A stretch of DNA of 64,000 nucleotides, from the NCBI GenBank assembly GCA_944380065.1, contig CALWGM010000054.1:1-64000 (forward strand), in the 5' to 3' direction. Below are positions 27,969 through 39,581 of this stretch, piece after piece. A model generated the notes under the pieces. That model saw only the letters and a program-made list of their open reading frames with translations. It had not been told where the DNA came from and ran no database searches. The position numbers and the translations under genes are program-made. This DNA is from an uncultured Lachnospiraceae bacterium. GTDB taxonomy: Bacteria; Bacillota; Clostridia; Lachnospirales; Lachnospiraceae. Positions within the stretch are counted from its first letter, which is position 1, and each line of letters starts with the position of its first letter.

Positions 27969-28001
27969 AAAGAGCATTGGGATGTCCAATGCTCTTTGTT
28001 T
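27969..28001 (+). terminator. Terminator after the PRPP-synthetase-family gene
   Basis: Perfect 12-bp stem (AAAGAGCATTGG/CCAATGCTCTTT), 5-nt loop, followed by GTTTTA. Confidence 0.9.
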
Positions 28002-28049
28002 TATGTATAACAATATGTCAAAACGCTATCTCATATCGGTGGTTCTGTC

Positions 28050-28316
28050 TCAGTTCGCCGCAGCCTCGCAGCATAAAAAATCTTTCATGGCGCGCACCGC
28101 AGCCTCTTCATCCTCGCCATTGGCCTCAATGCCGACTGTCTTCCCCTTAATAAACCGAAAGGCCGTGATCCCCAGCAAACTTTTTGCATTCACCCGGTAC
28201 GTCTCATCTGTCAGCAGCATCGTGCTGGAGAACTGACAGGCAACCCGGACTAACTCTGCCGCCGGATTCTCATACTTCTTTACTATGTCTGCAATAACAA
28301 CCTCTTGTTTATTCAT
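28050..28316 (-). CDS. HPr-like protein lacking the phosphorylatable histidine (Crh-like)
   Basis: 88 residues from the ATG at 28316, set by GGAGGTTAACTGT. It aligns without gaps over the HPr fold: NPAAELVRVACQFSS, then RVNAKSLLGI with the serine at residue 46, exactly the HPr Ser46 position, then ANGEDEEAAVRAMKDFL. Residue 15, where HPr has the phosphoryl-accepting His, is Tyr, and residue 17 (Arg in HPr) is Asn. It therefore cannot carry phosphate from enzyme I, but could still be phosphorylated by HPr kinase, as is known for B. subtilis Crh, and act in carbon control. It is monocistronic; no PTS genes are nearby. Confidence 0.9.
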   Translation of the reverse strand: MNKQEVVIADIVKKYENPAAELVRVACQFSSTMLLTDETYRVNAKSLLGITAFRFIKGKTVGIEANGEDEEAAVRAMKDFLCCEAAAN

Positions 28317-28346
28317 ACAGTTAACCTCCGTCTCGTACATACACAT

Positions 28347-28375
28347 ATTTTATTTCTATTTCGTCAATTTGACAA
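28347..28375 (-). promoter_or_regulatory. Promoter of the HPr-like gene
   Basis: Minus strand TTGTCA (28370-28375), 17-bp spacer, TAAAAT (28347-28352). Confidence 0.75.
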
Positions 28376-28475
28376 GCATGTTTTTACAAATTGTTATTTT
28401 GACTGAATAAAGATCGTTTTCCATTTCATAATTATGCACTTTTTACATGACGCCGTTATCTGTATATCCGTCAAA

Positions 28476-28501
28476 AAACAGAGGGCAGCTGCCCTCTGTT
28501 T
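28476..28501 (-). terminator. Terminator of gdhA
   Basis: Perfect palindrome centred on CAGCTG (arms AAACAGAGGGCAG), followed on the minus strand by a T-run. Confidence 0.88.
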
Positions 28502-28556
28502 CATCTGTCCGATATTCCTGAAATCAGGGAAATATGGATGAAATCCACATTTTCTC

Positions 28557-30379
<1,823 letters not shown>

Positions 30380-30396
30380 GCTGCTACCTCCTGCTT

Positions 30397-31725
30397 TTAT
30401 TTCTCTAAATTTGCAAACTTCGTATACTGGGGCAGCCATACCAGGTTGACCGTCCCGATGGGGCCGTTTCTCTGTTTGGCGATGATAATCTCCGCAATCC
30501 CTTTATTGTCCGAATCCTTATTGTAATAATCGTCCCGGTAAATAAACATCACCACATCCGCATCCTGCTCGATGGCGCCGGATTCACGCAGGTCAGAAAG
30601 CATGGGCCTGTGATCCGGCCGCTGTTCTACCTGGCGGCTGAGCTGCGACAGGGCAATTACCGGCACATTCAGTTCCCTGGCAACCTGTTTTAAGGAGCGG
30701 GAGATGTCCGAGATCTCCTGCTGCCGGGAATCACTTCGCCCGGATCCTGTCATCAGCTGCAGATAATCAATGATCACCAGCTTCAGATCATGCTCCAACT
30801 TATACTTCCTGCATTTGCTGCGCAGCTCTGATATGGATATACCCGGGGTATCGTCTATGATCAGGTGGGATTTCCCGATGATCCCGGCTCCCTCGATGAG
30901 CTTTTCCCAGTCTGCGTCCGACAGATTTCCGGAACGGAGAAGCTGGGCGTCCACCCGGGATTCCAGGGAAAACAGACGGTTCACCAGCTGCTCCTTCGAC
31001 ATCTCCAGACTGAAAATAGCCGTGGCCATATCCTCATGAAACGCCACATACTGGGCAATATTCAGCACCAGCGCCGTCTTTCCCATAGACGGCCTGGCCG
31101 CCACTAAAATCAGATCGGAGGGCTGCAGGCCGGACAATTTATAATCCAGATCTGAAAAACCTGTGGGGATCCCGGTGACAGTCCCCTGGGTCCGGGACGC
31201 CTGCTCGATCCGCTCCAGCGCCTTCAGCACCACGTCCTTAATCGGCACATAATCGCTGGTCATCCTGGTCTGCAGCAGCTGGAAGATCTTTTTCTCCGTA
31301 TCTTCTAAGATCACATCCAGGCTCTCGTTTCCCAGATAACAGGTATTGGCAATCTCTTCATTGGTTTTGATCAGCCTGCGCATCACCGCCTTTTCCTGCA
31401 CGATCTGCGCATAATATTTTACATTGGCCGATGTGGGCACCGCATTGACCAGCTCTCCCACATACTCCAGGCTGCTGATCTCCGGAGGGACATTCTTTTC
31501 CCGCAGGCGGTTCTGCAGCGTTACAATATCCACAGCGTCCCCGCCGTTAAACAGTTCTGTAATAGTCTCAAACAGAATCCCGTACTGCTGATGGTAAAAA
31601 TCATCCTTCACCAGCATGTCGGACGCTGTCAGGATCGCGTCCCGGTCCATGATCATCGATCCGATCACAGACTGTTCCGCTTCCAGGCTGTGGGGCATGA
31701 TCCGTTTGATTACTGCTTCCTCCAT
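30397..31725 (-). CDS. dnaB: Replicative DNA helicase DnaB
   Basis: 442 residues. The N-terminal primase-interacting domain begins MPHSLEAEQSVIGSMI; the RecA-type motor has Walker A AARPSMGKTALVLN (about 210), LVIIDYLQLMTG, and SRSLKQVARELNVPVIALSQ and the arginine-rich QQEISDISR regions. This is the hexameric helicase at the replication fork (B. subtilis name DnaC). The gdpP-rplI-dnaB order is a Firmicutes landmark. The helicase loader candidate is 4 kb away on the other strand. Confidence 0.98.
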   Translation of the reverse strand: MEEAVIKRIMPHSLEAEQSVIGSMIMDRDAILTASDMLVKDDFYHQQYGILFETITELFNGGDAVDIVTLQNRLREKNVPPEISSLEYVGELVNAVPTSANVKYYAQIVQEKAVMRRLIKTNEEIANTCYLGNESLDVILEDTEKKIFQLLQTRMTSDYVPIKDVVLKALERIEQASRTQGTVTGIPTGFSDLDYKLSGLQPSDLILVAARPSMGKTALVLNIAQYVAFHEDMATAIFSLEMSKEQLVNRLFSLESRVDAQLLRSGNLSDADWEKLIEGAGIIGKSHLIIDDTPGISISELRSKCRKYKLEHDLKLVIIDYLQLMTGSGRSDSRQQEISDISRSLKQVARELNVPVIALSQLSRQVEQRPDHRPMLSDLRESGAIEQDADVVMFIYRDDYYNKDSDNKGIAEIIIAKQRNGPIGTVNLVWLPQYTKFANLEK

Positions 31726-31822
31726 GTTTTCTCTCCCATTCGTGTCTTTCCCGGCCGTTTCTCACCGGTCCGCAGGCCAGACATCCGGTTTCCCGGCTTT
31801 GTGCCTGCATACAAAAGAGGAC

Positions 31823-32269
31823 TCAGGCCTCCGTCACCTTTACCCGGAGCGTACCGGTCACCTTTGCGTGCAGTTTTACCGTTACCTCATAAGTCCCCAG
31901 GGCTTTGATGGAATCGGCCAGAACCATTTTCTTCTTGTCAATATCCAGGTTCAGCTGCTCTTTTACGGCTGACGCGATCTCTTTCGTGGACACGGAACCG
32001 AACGTCCGGCCTCCCTCGCCGGCCTTGATCTTTACCTCTACGATCTTATCCTCCAGGTCTTTCGCCAGCGCCCGGGCAGCCTCTAACTGCTCCTGCGCCA
32101 CCTTCTCCGCGTGCCTGTTCTGGAGCTTTAAATCATTCAGGTTCTTTCCGGTAGCCTCCACGCCTAATTTTTTCGGCAGGATCATGTTCCGGGCGTAACC
32201 GTCGCTGACCTTTACAATATCTCCTTTTTTCCCAAGGGACTTCACATCCTGTAATAAAATCACCTGCAT
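31823..32269 (-). CDS. rplI: 50S ribosomal protein L9
   Basis: 148 residues. The N-terminus [20 protein letters not shown] and [15 protein letters not shown] are diagnostic for L9; a central helix and a C-terminal domain ([18 protein letters not shown]) follow. Its start overlaps the gdpP stop in the form TAATG, so translation is coupled. Confidence 0.98.
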   Translation of the reverse strand: MQVILLQDVKSLGKKGDIVKVSDGYARNMILPKKLGVEATGKNLNDLKLQNRHAEKVAQEQLEAARALAKDLEDKIVEVKIKAGEGGRTFGSVSTKEIASAVKEQLNLDIDKKKMVLADSIKALGTYEVTVKLHAKVTGTLRVKVTEA

Positions 32270-34323
32270 TATTTGATTCCTCCTTCTATGATCTCATCCA
32301 GCATATGCTCGATGGTCCGCCGCGCCTCCAAGATCGTACAGCCGGTCAGCTGGGCGCCGGCGGAATTCATATGTCCTCCGCCCCCCAGATCCTCCATGAT
32401 CCGCTGCACATTGATCTCATCGATGGAGCGGGCGCTGATATAAATCTTTCCATTATACTCTGTCAGCACAAAAGAAGCCTTGATCCCGGTAATATTCAGC
32501 AGCTCGTTGGCCGCCTGGGCGCAGGCAACGGTCGGGCTCTCAATGTTATCCGCCGGGCAGACGCTGATGGCAAAAGCTCCCCGGTAAACCTCCGCATGCC
32601 GGATGGCCTCCGCTCTGGCCTTGTAGGCGTTCATATCATTGCGCATCAGCTTGCGGACACGGGTCACCTCCGCGCCGCAGCGCCGCAGATAGGCCGCCGC
32701 CTCAAAGGTGCGCACGCCGGTCTTGGACACAAAGTTGTTGGTGTCGATCAGGATACCGGCGTATATCGCATCCGCCTCTGTGCTGGACAGGCGGATATCC
32801 TCGTCAAAATACTGCAGCACTTCCGCGATCATCTCACAGGCGGATGAGGCATACGGCTCAATATAAGACAGATCTGTATTTTTGATCACTTCCTCGCTCT
32901 GACGATGATGATCAAACACCACGATCGTCCTTGCTTTCTCCAGCAGCTCCGGACACTCCGTGTAAGACGGGCGGTTCGTATCCACCACCACCAGCGCCGT
33001 ATGAGAGTCAATCTCAGCCAGCGCCTTCTCACTGGAGATCATCATGTCCTCCGGATAGCCATGCTCCGATGAAAAGCATTCCTTCAGCGGCCGCAGGGAA
33101 GTATTCACTGTATCGATCACGATCTGGGCCTTCTTCCCCAGCTGGCGGGCCGCACAGTAAATCCCCACCGCCGCGCCGAAGGAATCAATATCCGCGATCC
33201 GGTGTCCCATGACATAGAACTTGTCCTTACTGATCATGATCTCCCTCAGGGCCAGCGCTTTCACCCGCGCCTTGACACGGGTCGTCTTATCCACCTGCCG
33301 ACTGCTTCCGCCGAAATAGTAGGTCTTCTCTTTGGTCTTGATCACCGTCTGATCGCCGCCACGCCCCAGGGCCAGGTCGATGGCCATACGGGTATAGCCG
33401 TAATTTTTCGCATAGTCATTCCCCACATCGCCGATTCCCATACTGAGGGTCACAGCCATCTCATTGCCCACCTTCAGGGACTTCACATCCTCTAACAGGC
33501 TGAAATTATCCTTCGCCATGGGTTCCAGATATTTATGGGGAAATACCACAAAGTATTTATCCTTCTCTGTCTTTTTCACCAGTCCGCCCTGGTTGGCAAA
33601 ATACTTATTTACCTTCCGGTCCACCAGCGCAACCAGAAGCGACTGCTTGACTTCCTCCACGCTTTCCAGCACTTCATCATAGTTATCGATATACACCAGC
33701 GCGGAAACCATCTGCATATCCTGTTTCTCCTTGAGATACTGATTCAGCAGCGTCTCGTCAAACAGGTACATGATCGTCAGATACTGCTCCTCGCCGCTGC
33801 TCTCGATGCTGTGGCTCTCCTTCAGCATGTCCGAAAAATAGATCTTGCTGATGCTGGCCCGGTAAATCCGGTCATCCTTGTAGACCTTTATATTTACATG
33901 ATCCGCTTTATTCACCTGGTCCTTATTCACCTGCGGGAAAATACCGGTGACCGATTTGTGGTAATGCTTTTCCTTTTCCGCGATCTCGCTGAACTGCTGA
34001 TTCATCCACATCAGACGGCAGTTCTGGTCCAGGATCGCATACGGAACCTCAAATTCATCTAAGAGCCGCTTCTGTACCGTACTGTACTGCGTGGCAAAAT
34101 CGATCATCTCATTCAGAATCACCGACTGGTTCCTGCGGTACAGCAGAAGCACCACCACCAGATACACCGCGACAAAGACAGAACACAGCAGACCAGCCGC
34201 CACATTCAGAAAATACATCCACACATCCAGTCCCGCAAACAGTATCGTCAGCAGCACCGGCGTCAGGATATAGTTTCTCAGCTTCCCTTTCAGCCTTATC
34301 TCACCATTACTATTCCGATCCAT
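32269..34323 (-). CDS. gdpP: Cyclic-di-AMP phosphodiesterase GdpP
   Basis: 684 residues from the ATG at 34323; GGAAGGG is upstream. Two membrane helices (about 18-55) are followed by a PAS-like domain (about 75-170, [18 protein letters not shown]), a degenerate GGDEF domain (about 170-300), a DHH domain (about 365 on; [15 protein letters not shown] and VVFDHHRQ) and DHHA1 with [13 protein letters not shown]. The enzyme splits c-di-AMP to pApA and so controls turgor, potassium transport and wall stress. It is coupled with rplI. Confidence 0.97.
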   Translation of the reverse strand: MDRNSNGEIRLKGKLRNYILTPVLLTILFAGLDVWMYFLNVAAGLLCSVFVAVYLVVVLLLYRRNQSVILNEMIDFATQYSTVQKRLLDEFEVPYAILDQNCRLMWMNQQFSEIAEKEKHYHKSVTGIFPQVNKDQVNKADHVNIKVYKDDRIYRASISKIYFSDMLKESHSIESSGEEQYLTIMYLFDETLLNQYLKEKQDMQMVSALVYIDNYDEVLESVEEVKQSLLVALVDRKVNKYFANQGGLVKKTEKDKYFVVFPHKYLEPMAKDNFSLLEDVKSLKVGNEMAVTLSMGIGDVGNDYAKNYGYTRMAIDLALGRGGDQTVIKTKEKTYYFGGSSRQVDKTTRVKARVKALALREIMISKDKFYVMGHRIADIDSFGAAVGIYCAARQLGKKAQIVIDTVNTSLRPLKECFSSEHGYPEDMMISSEKALAEIDSHTALVVVDTNRPSYTECPELLEKARTIVVFDHHRQSEEVIKNTDLSYIEPYASSACEMIAEVLQYFDEDIRLSSTEADAIYAGILIDTNNFVSKTGVRTFEAAAYLRRCGAEVTRVRKLMRNDMNAYKARAEAIRHAEVYRGAFAISVCPADNIESPTVACAQAANELLNITGIKASFVLTEYNGKIYISARSIDEINVQRIMEDLGGGGHMNSAGAQLTGCTILEARRTIEHMLDEIIEGGIK

Positions 34324-34434
34324 CCTCTGAACCCTTCCTTTGTTATTCCATGCATATATAGCCAGTATAGTATACCACAGATCACCCAAAGAAGAAAGTG
34401 ATTTCGGGTTAATCATCCCTAACACGCATGATTC

Positions 34435-34468
34435 AAAAAAGCAGGCGCGCCCGCAGGCCGCCCGCTTT
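34435..34468 (-). terminator. Terminator of the LtaS-like gene
   Basis: AAAGCGGGCG pairs with CGCCTGCTTT (one G-U pair); on the minus strand the 3' arm runs into six T. Confidence 0.8.
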
Positions 34469-34482
34469 CCTTTTTCTGTTCC

Positions 34483-36606
34483 CTATTCCTGCAGATAAAA
34501 CAGGGAGTCGTCCCGGTCTGTCTTATCCAGCAGCGCATTGTACTCGATACAGTTATACTGATGCAGCAGGTCATCATACGGCGTCTCTGCGCCGGATTCA
34601 TAATATTCCCCGTCAGAATCAATGTATCCCACCAGGTCAATCACCGGCAGCGACTGGTACAGCACCGACAGGTACTTCTGATACTGTGTCAGGGGCAGCC
34701 CTGCCGTCTGCGCCAGCAGCGTGGACAGGTAATTGGCGCTGATGGTATCCACCTCAGCTTCCTGGATATCATAGTTGGCCCAGATCACAAACGGTGTGGC
34801 ATACCGCTTCTGCTCCTGTTCCACCGTCAGCTCATCCAGACTGCTTCCCAGCATCTCCTCATAGAACTCATCCTCCACAGAGGGGAAGTGGTCGCCAAAC
34901 ATACAGATCATGGTCGGCTCGTCTACATTGCTGAAATACTCTACCAGGCTCTCAAATGCCGCGTCGGATTCCTTCACCAGGGAGAGATAGCGCTCCGCCT
35001 GGGGATAAAATCCGGACAGGTTGGTGATATGGATATCCTGTTCAAAGTTCCGGTAGGATACCCCATATCCGCCATGGTTCTGCATGGTCACATTAAAAAT
35101 AAAGAACGGTCTGGAGGCGTCACGGTTTTCGTACATCTCCTCCACCATCTGATAATCATACGCGTCACTGACGAAGCGCCGCAGCAGGATGTCCTCTCCC
35201 GGATGCTCCTGTGCCAGCAGAGCCTCGTACTCTTCCACATCGCCGTTTTGCTGGTAGGTGTCCAGCGTGCTCTGGGACACAAAATCCTCCAGACTGATAA
35301 AATCCTCAAATCCCATCAGCGAGTACACAGATTCCCGGTTCCAGCCGGTCCCGTAATAGGGATGGTAAGCCGTCCTGGAATAGCCCAGGGTCTGCAGCGT
35401 GGACACCAGCGAAGGAATCTCCCGCTTGATATAGGACTGATATACATTGCAGCCTGCCGGCAGGAAGGTCATGGAATTCCCCGTCAGGGCTTCAAACTCA
35501 CTGTTGCTGGTCCCCGCGCCGAAAACCGGCATAGACAGATAACCTTTGACCGTATTCTCTGTGAGGCTGTGGATAAACGGCATATAATCTTCATTCGTCT
35601 CCAGATCCCCCAGCTGCCCCAGATCCGCGAAGGATTCATTCATAATATAGATGATATTCGGCGTTTCCCCGCTGGCTGTATAGTCATTTTCCCCGGTCAG
35701 CAGATTGGTGGAAGTATCGCTGTCCGGATCCACCCCGTAATCCTCCAATGTCTCATCCACATATTCCGCCGCCCGGGAGGCGTCATAACCGGAGGGTTTG
35801 CCTACCACTAAATATTTGGTATTCAGGCAGAAATTGAAAAACGATCCCGTATTATGGTATCCCCTGGACTGATTCCAGAAATCCGGCTTGTACCCGGTAT
35901 TGGTGGAAAAATCCGTAAAGAAAAAGGACAGCAGCACCACCGCCAGATACCCGGCTGCGCTGCACCGCAGCACTACCTTTGATTTGATCCGCTCCGGTTT
36001 GATATTCTGGATCCTCCGGTTAAACAGATAGACCATCAGAAATACGATCGTCCCCAGAATAATATTCCAGCTCAGGGAATAGGTATAGCCGTCCGAAACA
36101 CTCAGCCCAGTTTTCACGCTCAGAATATCCATGGGCACAAACGGCGTCCCCCGGAACAGCTCCACAAAATAGTTGATCAGCGACCAGACATACAGAAAAA
36201 TGTTGATGATCAGCCCGGTCAGGTGGTATTTCCCGGTGATCAGATAACAGATCAGGTAAAATACCAGGTAGATCATGTAATTGGCGATCCCGGTTTTCAC
36301 CGAAAAATTCCACACAAAATTGCCGTTAAAACACTCCACCATCTGCATGGAAAAGATCGGCATGATCAGGAACATCACCGTATTCACTAATTTTTTATGT
36401 TTCTCATCCACACCCGGCTTCACTGCGATCAGCAGTCCGGCAGCCACGCCTCCCAGCATGGAAAGCACTAAAAGCAGCCGTCCGTACTCAATCTCCAGCT
36501 CCGGATCCAGATAAAGGCTGCGGTTTACCGCTACAAAAATAATGATAAAGACCGTGACTGCGATTGCCAGCAGCCGCGTTTTTTTCCCTGCAAGTTCAAA
36601 ATGCAT
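34483..36606 (-). CDS. LtaS-family phosphoglycerol transferase / sulfatase-fold membrane enzyme
   Basis: 707 residues. The N-terminal half (about 1-240) has roughly six membrane helices; the extracellular catalytic domain (about 305-620) has PNIIYIMNESFADL (metal-binding Glu) and GAGTSNSEFEALTG with the threonine nucleophile equivalent of LtaS, as well as FNVTMQNHGGY and CMFGDHFPS metal ligands. The family polymerises glycerol-phosphate onto a lipid or decorates polysaccharide; in Lachnospiraceae the polymer is not known. It has its own promoter (TTGACA, 17 bp, TTTAAT at 36713-36741, minus strand) and terminator. Confidence 0.9.
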   Translation of the reverse strand: MHFELAGKKTRLLAIAVTVFIIIFVAVNRSLYLDPELEIEYGRLLLVLSMLGGVAAGLLIAVKPGVDEKHKKLVNTVMFLIMPIFSMQMVECFNGNFVWNFSVKTGIANYMIYLVFYLICYLITGKYHLTGLIINIFLYVWSLINYFVELFRGTPFVPMDILSVKTGLSVSDGYTYSLSWNIILGTIVFLMVYLFNRRIQNIKPERIKSKVVLRCSAAGYLAVVLLSFFFTDFSTNTGYKPDFWNQSRGYHNTGSFFNFCLNTKYLVVGKPSGYDASRAAEYVDETLEDYGVDPDSDTSTNLLTGENDYTASGETPNIIYIMNESFADLGQLGDLETNEDYMPFIHSLTENTVKGYLSMPVFGAGTSNSEFEALTGNSMTFLPAGCNVYQSYIKREIPSLVSTLQTLGYSRTAYHPYYGTGWNRESVYSLMGFEDFISLEDFVSQSTLDTYQQNGDVEEYEALLAQEHPGEDILLRRFVSDAYDYQMVEEMYENRDASRPFFIFNVTMQNHGGYGVSYRNFEQDIHITNLSGFYPQAERYLSLVKESDAAFESLVEYFSNVDEPTMICMFGDHFPSVEDEFYEEMLGSSLDELTVEQEQKRYATPFVIWANYDIQEAEVDTISANYLSTLLAQTAGLPLTQYQKYLSVLYQSLPVIDLVGYIDSDGEYYESGAETPYDDLLHQYNCIEYNALLDKTDRDDSLFYLQE

Positions 36607-36712
36607 GCTTTTTCCCTCTGTCGATTCTTTTCATCCGTGCCCTGTTACTGTTCTCTCTGAGCCCGGCAGCATCCTTTACATATCCTTAACCAAACTCTAA
36701 CTACAATTTTAT

Positions 36713-36741
36713 ATTAAATATCAAATAGAAATTTCTGTCAA
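36713..36741 (-). promoter_or_regulatory. Promoter of the LtaS-like gene
   Basis: TTGACA (36736-36741) and TTTAAT (36713-36718) with a 17-bp spacer on the minus strand. Confidence 0.75.
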
Positions 36742-36769
36742 TCCTTTTTTCCCATATCAGGGAGGAATG

Positions 36770-36778
36770 TGCTATAAT
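36770..36778 (+). promoter_or_regulatory. Extended -10 promoter of the sirtuin gene
   Basis: TGTGCTATAAT-type box with TATAAT at 36773-36778. A hairpin (AGGCAGACG/CGTTTGCCT, 36783-36811) followed by a T-run begins at about the expected transcript start; the leader is about 90 nt. Confidence 0.6.
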
Positions 36779-36874
36779 AAGAAGGCAGACGATGCGGGCA
36801 CTCGTTTGCCTGCCGTCTTTTTACCTTATAATATTGCAGTTTCATTTATCATAATCGAAAGGTGTGACAACTTC

Positions 36875-37594
36875 ATGAACAATACGGACATCCTGCAGAA
36901 ATGGATCACAGAATCTGACAACATTGTATTTTTCGGCGGCGCCGGCGTCTCCACGGAGAGCGGGATCCCGGATTTCCGCAGTGTGGACGGACTGTACAAC
37001 CAGACGTATGACTATCCGCCGGAGACGATCTTAAGCCACACCTTCTATATGCAGAATCCGGAGGAGTTTTTCCGCTTTTACCGGGATAAGATGCTGGAGC
37101 TGGACGCAAAGCCCAACGCCGCCCATCTCAAATTAGCAGAGCTGGAAGCTGCCGGGAAGCTGAAGGCGGTCATCACCCAGAACATCGACGGGCTCCACCA
37201 GGCAGCCGGCAGCAAAAAGGTTCTGGAACTGCACGGCAGCGTCCACCGCAATTACTGCCTGAAATGCGGCAAATTCTACGACGCGCACCAGATCAAAACC
37301 ATGACCGGCGTTCCCCGCTGTACCTGCGGCGGCCAGATCAAGCCTGACGTGGTACTCTACGAAGAGGGTCTGGACACCGATACCATCCGGGAATCCATTT
37401 CCTGCATCAGCCGCGCAGACGTTCTGATCGTCGGCGGCACCAGCCTGGCCGTTTATCCGGCCGCCGGGCTGATCGATTATTACCGCGGCGACCGGTTAGT
37501 GCTGGTCAACAAATCCTCCACCCCCATGGACCGCAGGGCCAACCTGCTGATCCAGGATGCTATCGGAAAAGTCTTTTCCGCACTGAAAGTCTGA
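36875..37594 (+). CDS. NAD-dependent protein deacylase (Sir2 family)
   Basis: 239 residues from the ATG at 36875 (AAAGGTG upstream). NAD-binding [28 protein letters not shown], catalytic H in LELHGSVHR, the zinc cysteines CLKCGKFY and CTCGG, and VVLYEEGLD and [10 protein letters not shown] all match class U/bacterial sirtuins. It removes acyl groups from lysines with NAD. It may be co-transcribed with the DUF951 gene 18 bp downstream. Confidence 0.96.
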   Translation: MNNTDILQKWITESDNIVFFGGAGVSTESGIPDFRSVDGLYNQTYDYPPETILSHTFYMQNPEEFFRFYRDKMLELDAKPNAAHLKLAELEAAGKLKAVITQNIDGLHQAAGSKKVLELHGSVHRNYCLKCGKFYDAHQIKTMTGVPRCTCGGQIKPDVVLYEEGLDTDTIRESISCISRADVLIVGGTSLAVYPAAGLIDYYRGDRLVLVNKSSTPMDRRANLLIQDAIGKVFSALKV

Positions 37595-37612
37595 ATAACA
37601 GGAGATCGGATT

Positions 37613-37804
37613 ATGCCTTATCAATATGAAGTGGGAGATATCGTCAAACTGAAAAAGAAACATCCCTGCGGCAGCTTTGAATGGGAAATTCTGCGCACAG
37701 GTGCCGACTTCCGGCTGAAATGCTGCGGCTGCGGCCATCAGATCATGATCCCCCGGAAGCAGGTAGAAAAAAATACCCGGGATTTAAAAAAACCGCTTGC
37801 CTGA
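37613..37804 (+). CDS. DUF951 family protein
   Basis: 63 residues. YEVGDIVKLKKKHPCGSFEW and LKCCGCGHQIMIPRK are the DUF951 hallmark; paired cysteines suggest a metal site. The family is commonly located beside rpsF-ssb-rpsR in Firmicutes, as here. Function unknown; small size and an SH3-like pattern suggest nucleic-acid or ribosome interaction (inference). Confidence 0.92.
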   Translation: MPYQYEVGDIVKLKKKHPCGSFEWEILRTGADFRLKCCGCGHQIMIPRKQVEKNTRDLKKPLA

Positions 37805-37825
37805 CCAGGAAAAGTATGCTATTAT
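37797..37825 (+). promoter_or_regulatory. Promoter of the rpsF operon
   Basis: TTGCCT (37797-37802), 17-bp spacer ending in TGC, TATTAT (37820-37825). It overlaps the end of the DUF951 gene. Confidence 0.75.
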
Positions 37826-37903
37826 TTTGTTTCGTGATATACAAAGTTCCTTGCTCTCGGACATAAAACAGAGGGCCAATAGACCAAAAGGAGGTAAGAT
37901 AGC

Positions 37904-38194
37904 ATGCACAAATATGAATTAGCATTGATTGTAAGTGCCAAGATCGAAGATGACGCCAGAACAGCCGTTGTTGACAAAGCAAAAGACTACATCACACGTT
38001 TTGGCGGCACAGTGACAGAAGTTGAGGATTGGGGTAAGAAGAAATTAGCTTACGAGATCCAGAAAATGAACGAAGGCTTCTATTACTTCATCCAGTTCGA
38101 CGCTCCTGGCACTGCGCCTGCAGAGGTAGAGAAAAACGTTCGTATCATGGACAACGTGCTTCGATTCCTGATCGTCAGAAAAGATGAGGCATAG
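37904..38194 (+). CDS. rpsF: 30S ribosomal protein S6
   Basis: 96 residues. YELALIVSAKIEDDARTAVV, DWGKKKLAYEIQKMNEGFYY and RIMDNVLRFLIVRKDE are diagnostic. It has AAAGGAGGTAAG in front. First gene of rpsF-ssb-rpsR; S6 and S18 bind next to each other in the 30S platform. Confidence 0.98.
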   Translation: MHKYELALIVSAKIEDDARTAVVDKAKDYITRFGGTVTEVEDWGKKKLAYEIQKMNEGFYYFIQFDAPGTAPAEVEKNVRIMDNVLRFLIVRKDEA

Positions 38195-38212
38195 AATCAG
38201 AAAGAGGTTTCT

Positions 38213-38668
38213 ATGAATAAAGTAATTTTAATGGGACGTTTAACAAGAGATCCCGAGATCCGTTACTCCCAGAACGACCAGTCCATGGCGATCGCCAGAT
38301 ACACACTGGCCGTAGACCGCAGAGGGCGGAGAGATGGGAATGATGGTCAGCAGACGGCAGATTTCATCAGCTGTACTGCCTTCCGGCAGCAGGCCGAGTT
38401 CGCCGAGCGCTATCTGCGCAAGGGAATGAAGATTGCCATTGTGGGCAGGATCCAGACCGGAAGCTATACCAACCGCGACGGCCAGCGGGTTTACACCACT
38501 GACGTGATCGTGGAGGATCATGAGTTCTGCGAGAGCAAAGCTGCCAGCGCAGCCAACAGCGGCGGCGGGTTCGCTCCCATGGATCAGAGACCGTCACCCG
38601 ACAATGCCATCAGCGACGGATTTATGAACATCCCGGACGGCATTGACGAAGAATTACCATTTAACTAA
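38213..38668 (+). CDS. ssb: Single-stranded DNA-binding protein
   Basis: 151 residues. OB fold with [37 protein letters not shown] and [20 protein letters not shown]; a flexible linker; and the acidic tail [10 protein letters not shown] that binds partner proteins. It lies between rpsF and rpsR, the standard order. Confidence 0.98.
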   Translation: MNKVILMGRLTRDPEIRYSQNDQSMAIARYTLAVDRRGRRDGNDGQQTADFISCTAFRQQAEFAERYLRKGMKIAIVGRIQTGSYTNRDGQRVYTTDVIVEDHEFCESKAASAANSGGGFAPMDQRPSPDNAISDGFMNIPDGIDEELPFN

Positions 38669-38684
38669 AACAGGAGGTACAATC

Positions 38685-38945
38685 ATGGCTTACAATAAAG
38701 ATGGAAAAAGCGATTCTCCGATGAAGCGGAGAGGCGGCCGCAGAAGAAAAAAAGTCTGCGTATTCTGTGGTAAAGACAATGTAATTGATTACAAGGATGT
38801 AAACAAGTTAAAGAGATACATCTCTGAGAGAGGCAAGATCCTTCCCAGAAGAATCACAGGAAACTGTGCAAAGCATCAGCGTGCAATCACAGCAGCCATC
38901 AAGAGAGCCCGTCACGTGGCTCTGATGCCTTACATTGCAGAGTAA
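38685..38945 (+). CDS. rpsR: 30S ribosomal protein S18
   Basis: 86 residues from the ATG at 38685 (CAGGAGGTAC upstream); an earlier frame overlapping ssb is not coding. [38 protein letters not shown] and [10 protein letters not shown] match S18. Cysteines at the N-terminus mark a possibly zinc-binding C+ form. Confidence 0.98.
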   Translation: MAYNKDGKSDSPMKRRGGRRRKKVCVFCGKDNVIDYKDVNKLKRYISERGKILPRRITGNCAKHQRAITAAIKRARHVALMPYIAE

Positions 38946-38957
38946 TCGTTATTTCAG

Positions 38958-38989
38958 ATCCCCTTCGGTTTCGCCCGGAGGGGATTTTT
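38958..38989 (+). terminator. Terminator of the rpsF-ssb-rpsR operon
   Basis: ATCCCCTTCGG pairs with CCGGAGGGGAT (one T-G pair), then TTTTTC. Confidence 0.88.
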
Positions 38990-39058
38990 CTGTCTGTGAT
39001 TCCGCAGATTCCCGCGCCCGTTTTCCCCCGCCTTCGTATCTTGCCGGCGTCCGGCCCC

Positions 39059-39580
39059 TTATCCTCCCAGCAGGACGCTGGCCGCCATGCCCGCAAAAGT
39101 TGCCACCAAAGCCCCGGCCAGCGTCCACCGGGTCTTTTTCACCTTTACCGTCATAAAATAAATGCTCATGGTATAAAAAATGGTCTCACTGCTGCTCATC
39201 ATGATAGAGGCAATGGTTCCAATCCGGGAATCTGTTCCAAACTGCTGGTACAGGTCCACCAAAAGCCCGTTGGCCGCAGAAGAAGAAAACATCCGCACCA
39301 CCGCCAGCGGAACCAGCTCCGCCGGGAACCCGATCCGTTCCGTCAGAATCCCGATCCCCGCCGCAATCCAGTCCAGGAAACCGGACGCCCGCAGAATCCC
39401 CACCGCCACCATCAGCCCTGCCAGCGTGGGCAGAATTTCCACCGCTGTTTTCAGGCCATCTTTCGCCCCGTCCACGAAATCGCTGTACACATTCTTTTTC
39501 GCCAGCAGCCCTGCGCTGACGATCGCCACGATCATAACCGGGATGACCAGACCGGATAACACTACCAGAAACTGTCCCAT
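39059..39580 (-). CDS. spmB: Spore maturation protein SpmB
   Basis: 173 residues with about five membrane segments: LVIPVMIVAIVSAGLLAKKN, GILRASGFLDWIAAGIG, and FPAELVPLAVVRMFSSSAAN, the last being the nucleoside-recognition (Gate) signature. SpmA and SpmB act during spore core dehydration. It sits 1 bp after spmA and is surely co-transcribed. Confidence 0.95.
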   Translation of the reverse strand: MGQFLVVLSGLVIPVMIVAIVSAGLLAKKNVYSDFVDGAKDGLKTAVEILPTLAGLMVAVGILRASGFLDWIAAGIGILTERIGFPAELVPLAVVRMFSSSAANGLLVDLYQQFGTDSRIGTIASIMMSSSETIFYTMSIYFMTVKVKKTRWTLAGALVATFAGMAASVLLGG

Positions 39581-39581
39581 A

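Noticed and set aside
37826..37903. S6:S18 autoregulatory RNA element in the rpsF leader
   Set aside because: The leader has a short possible stem (CTCT/AGAG), but the conserved bulge could not be recognised with confidence.
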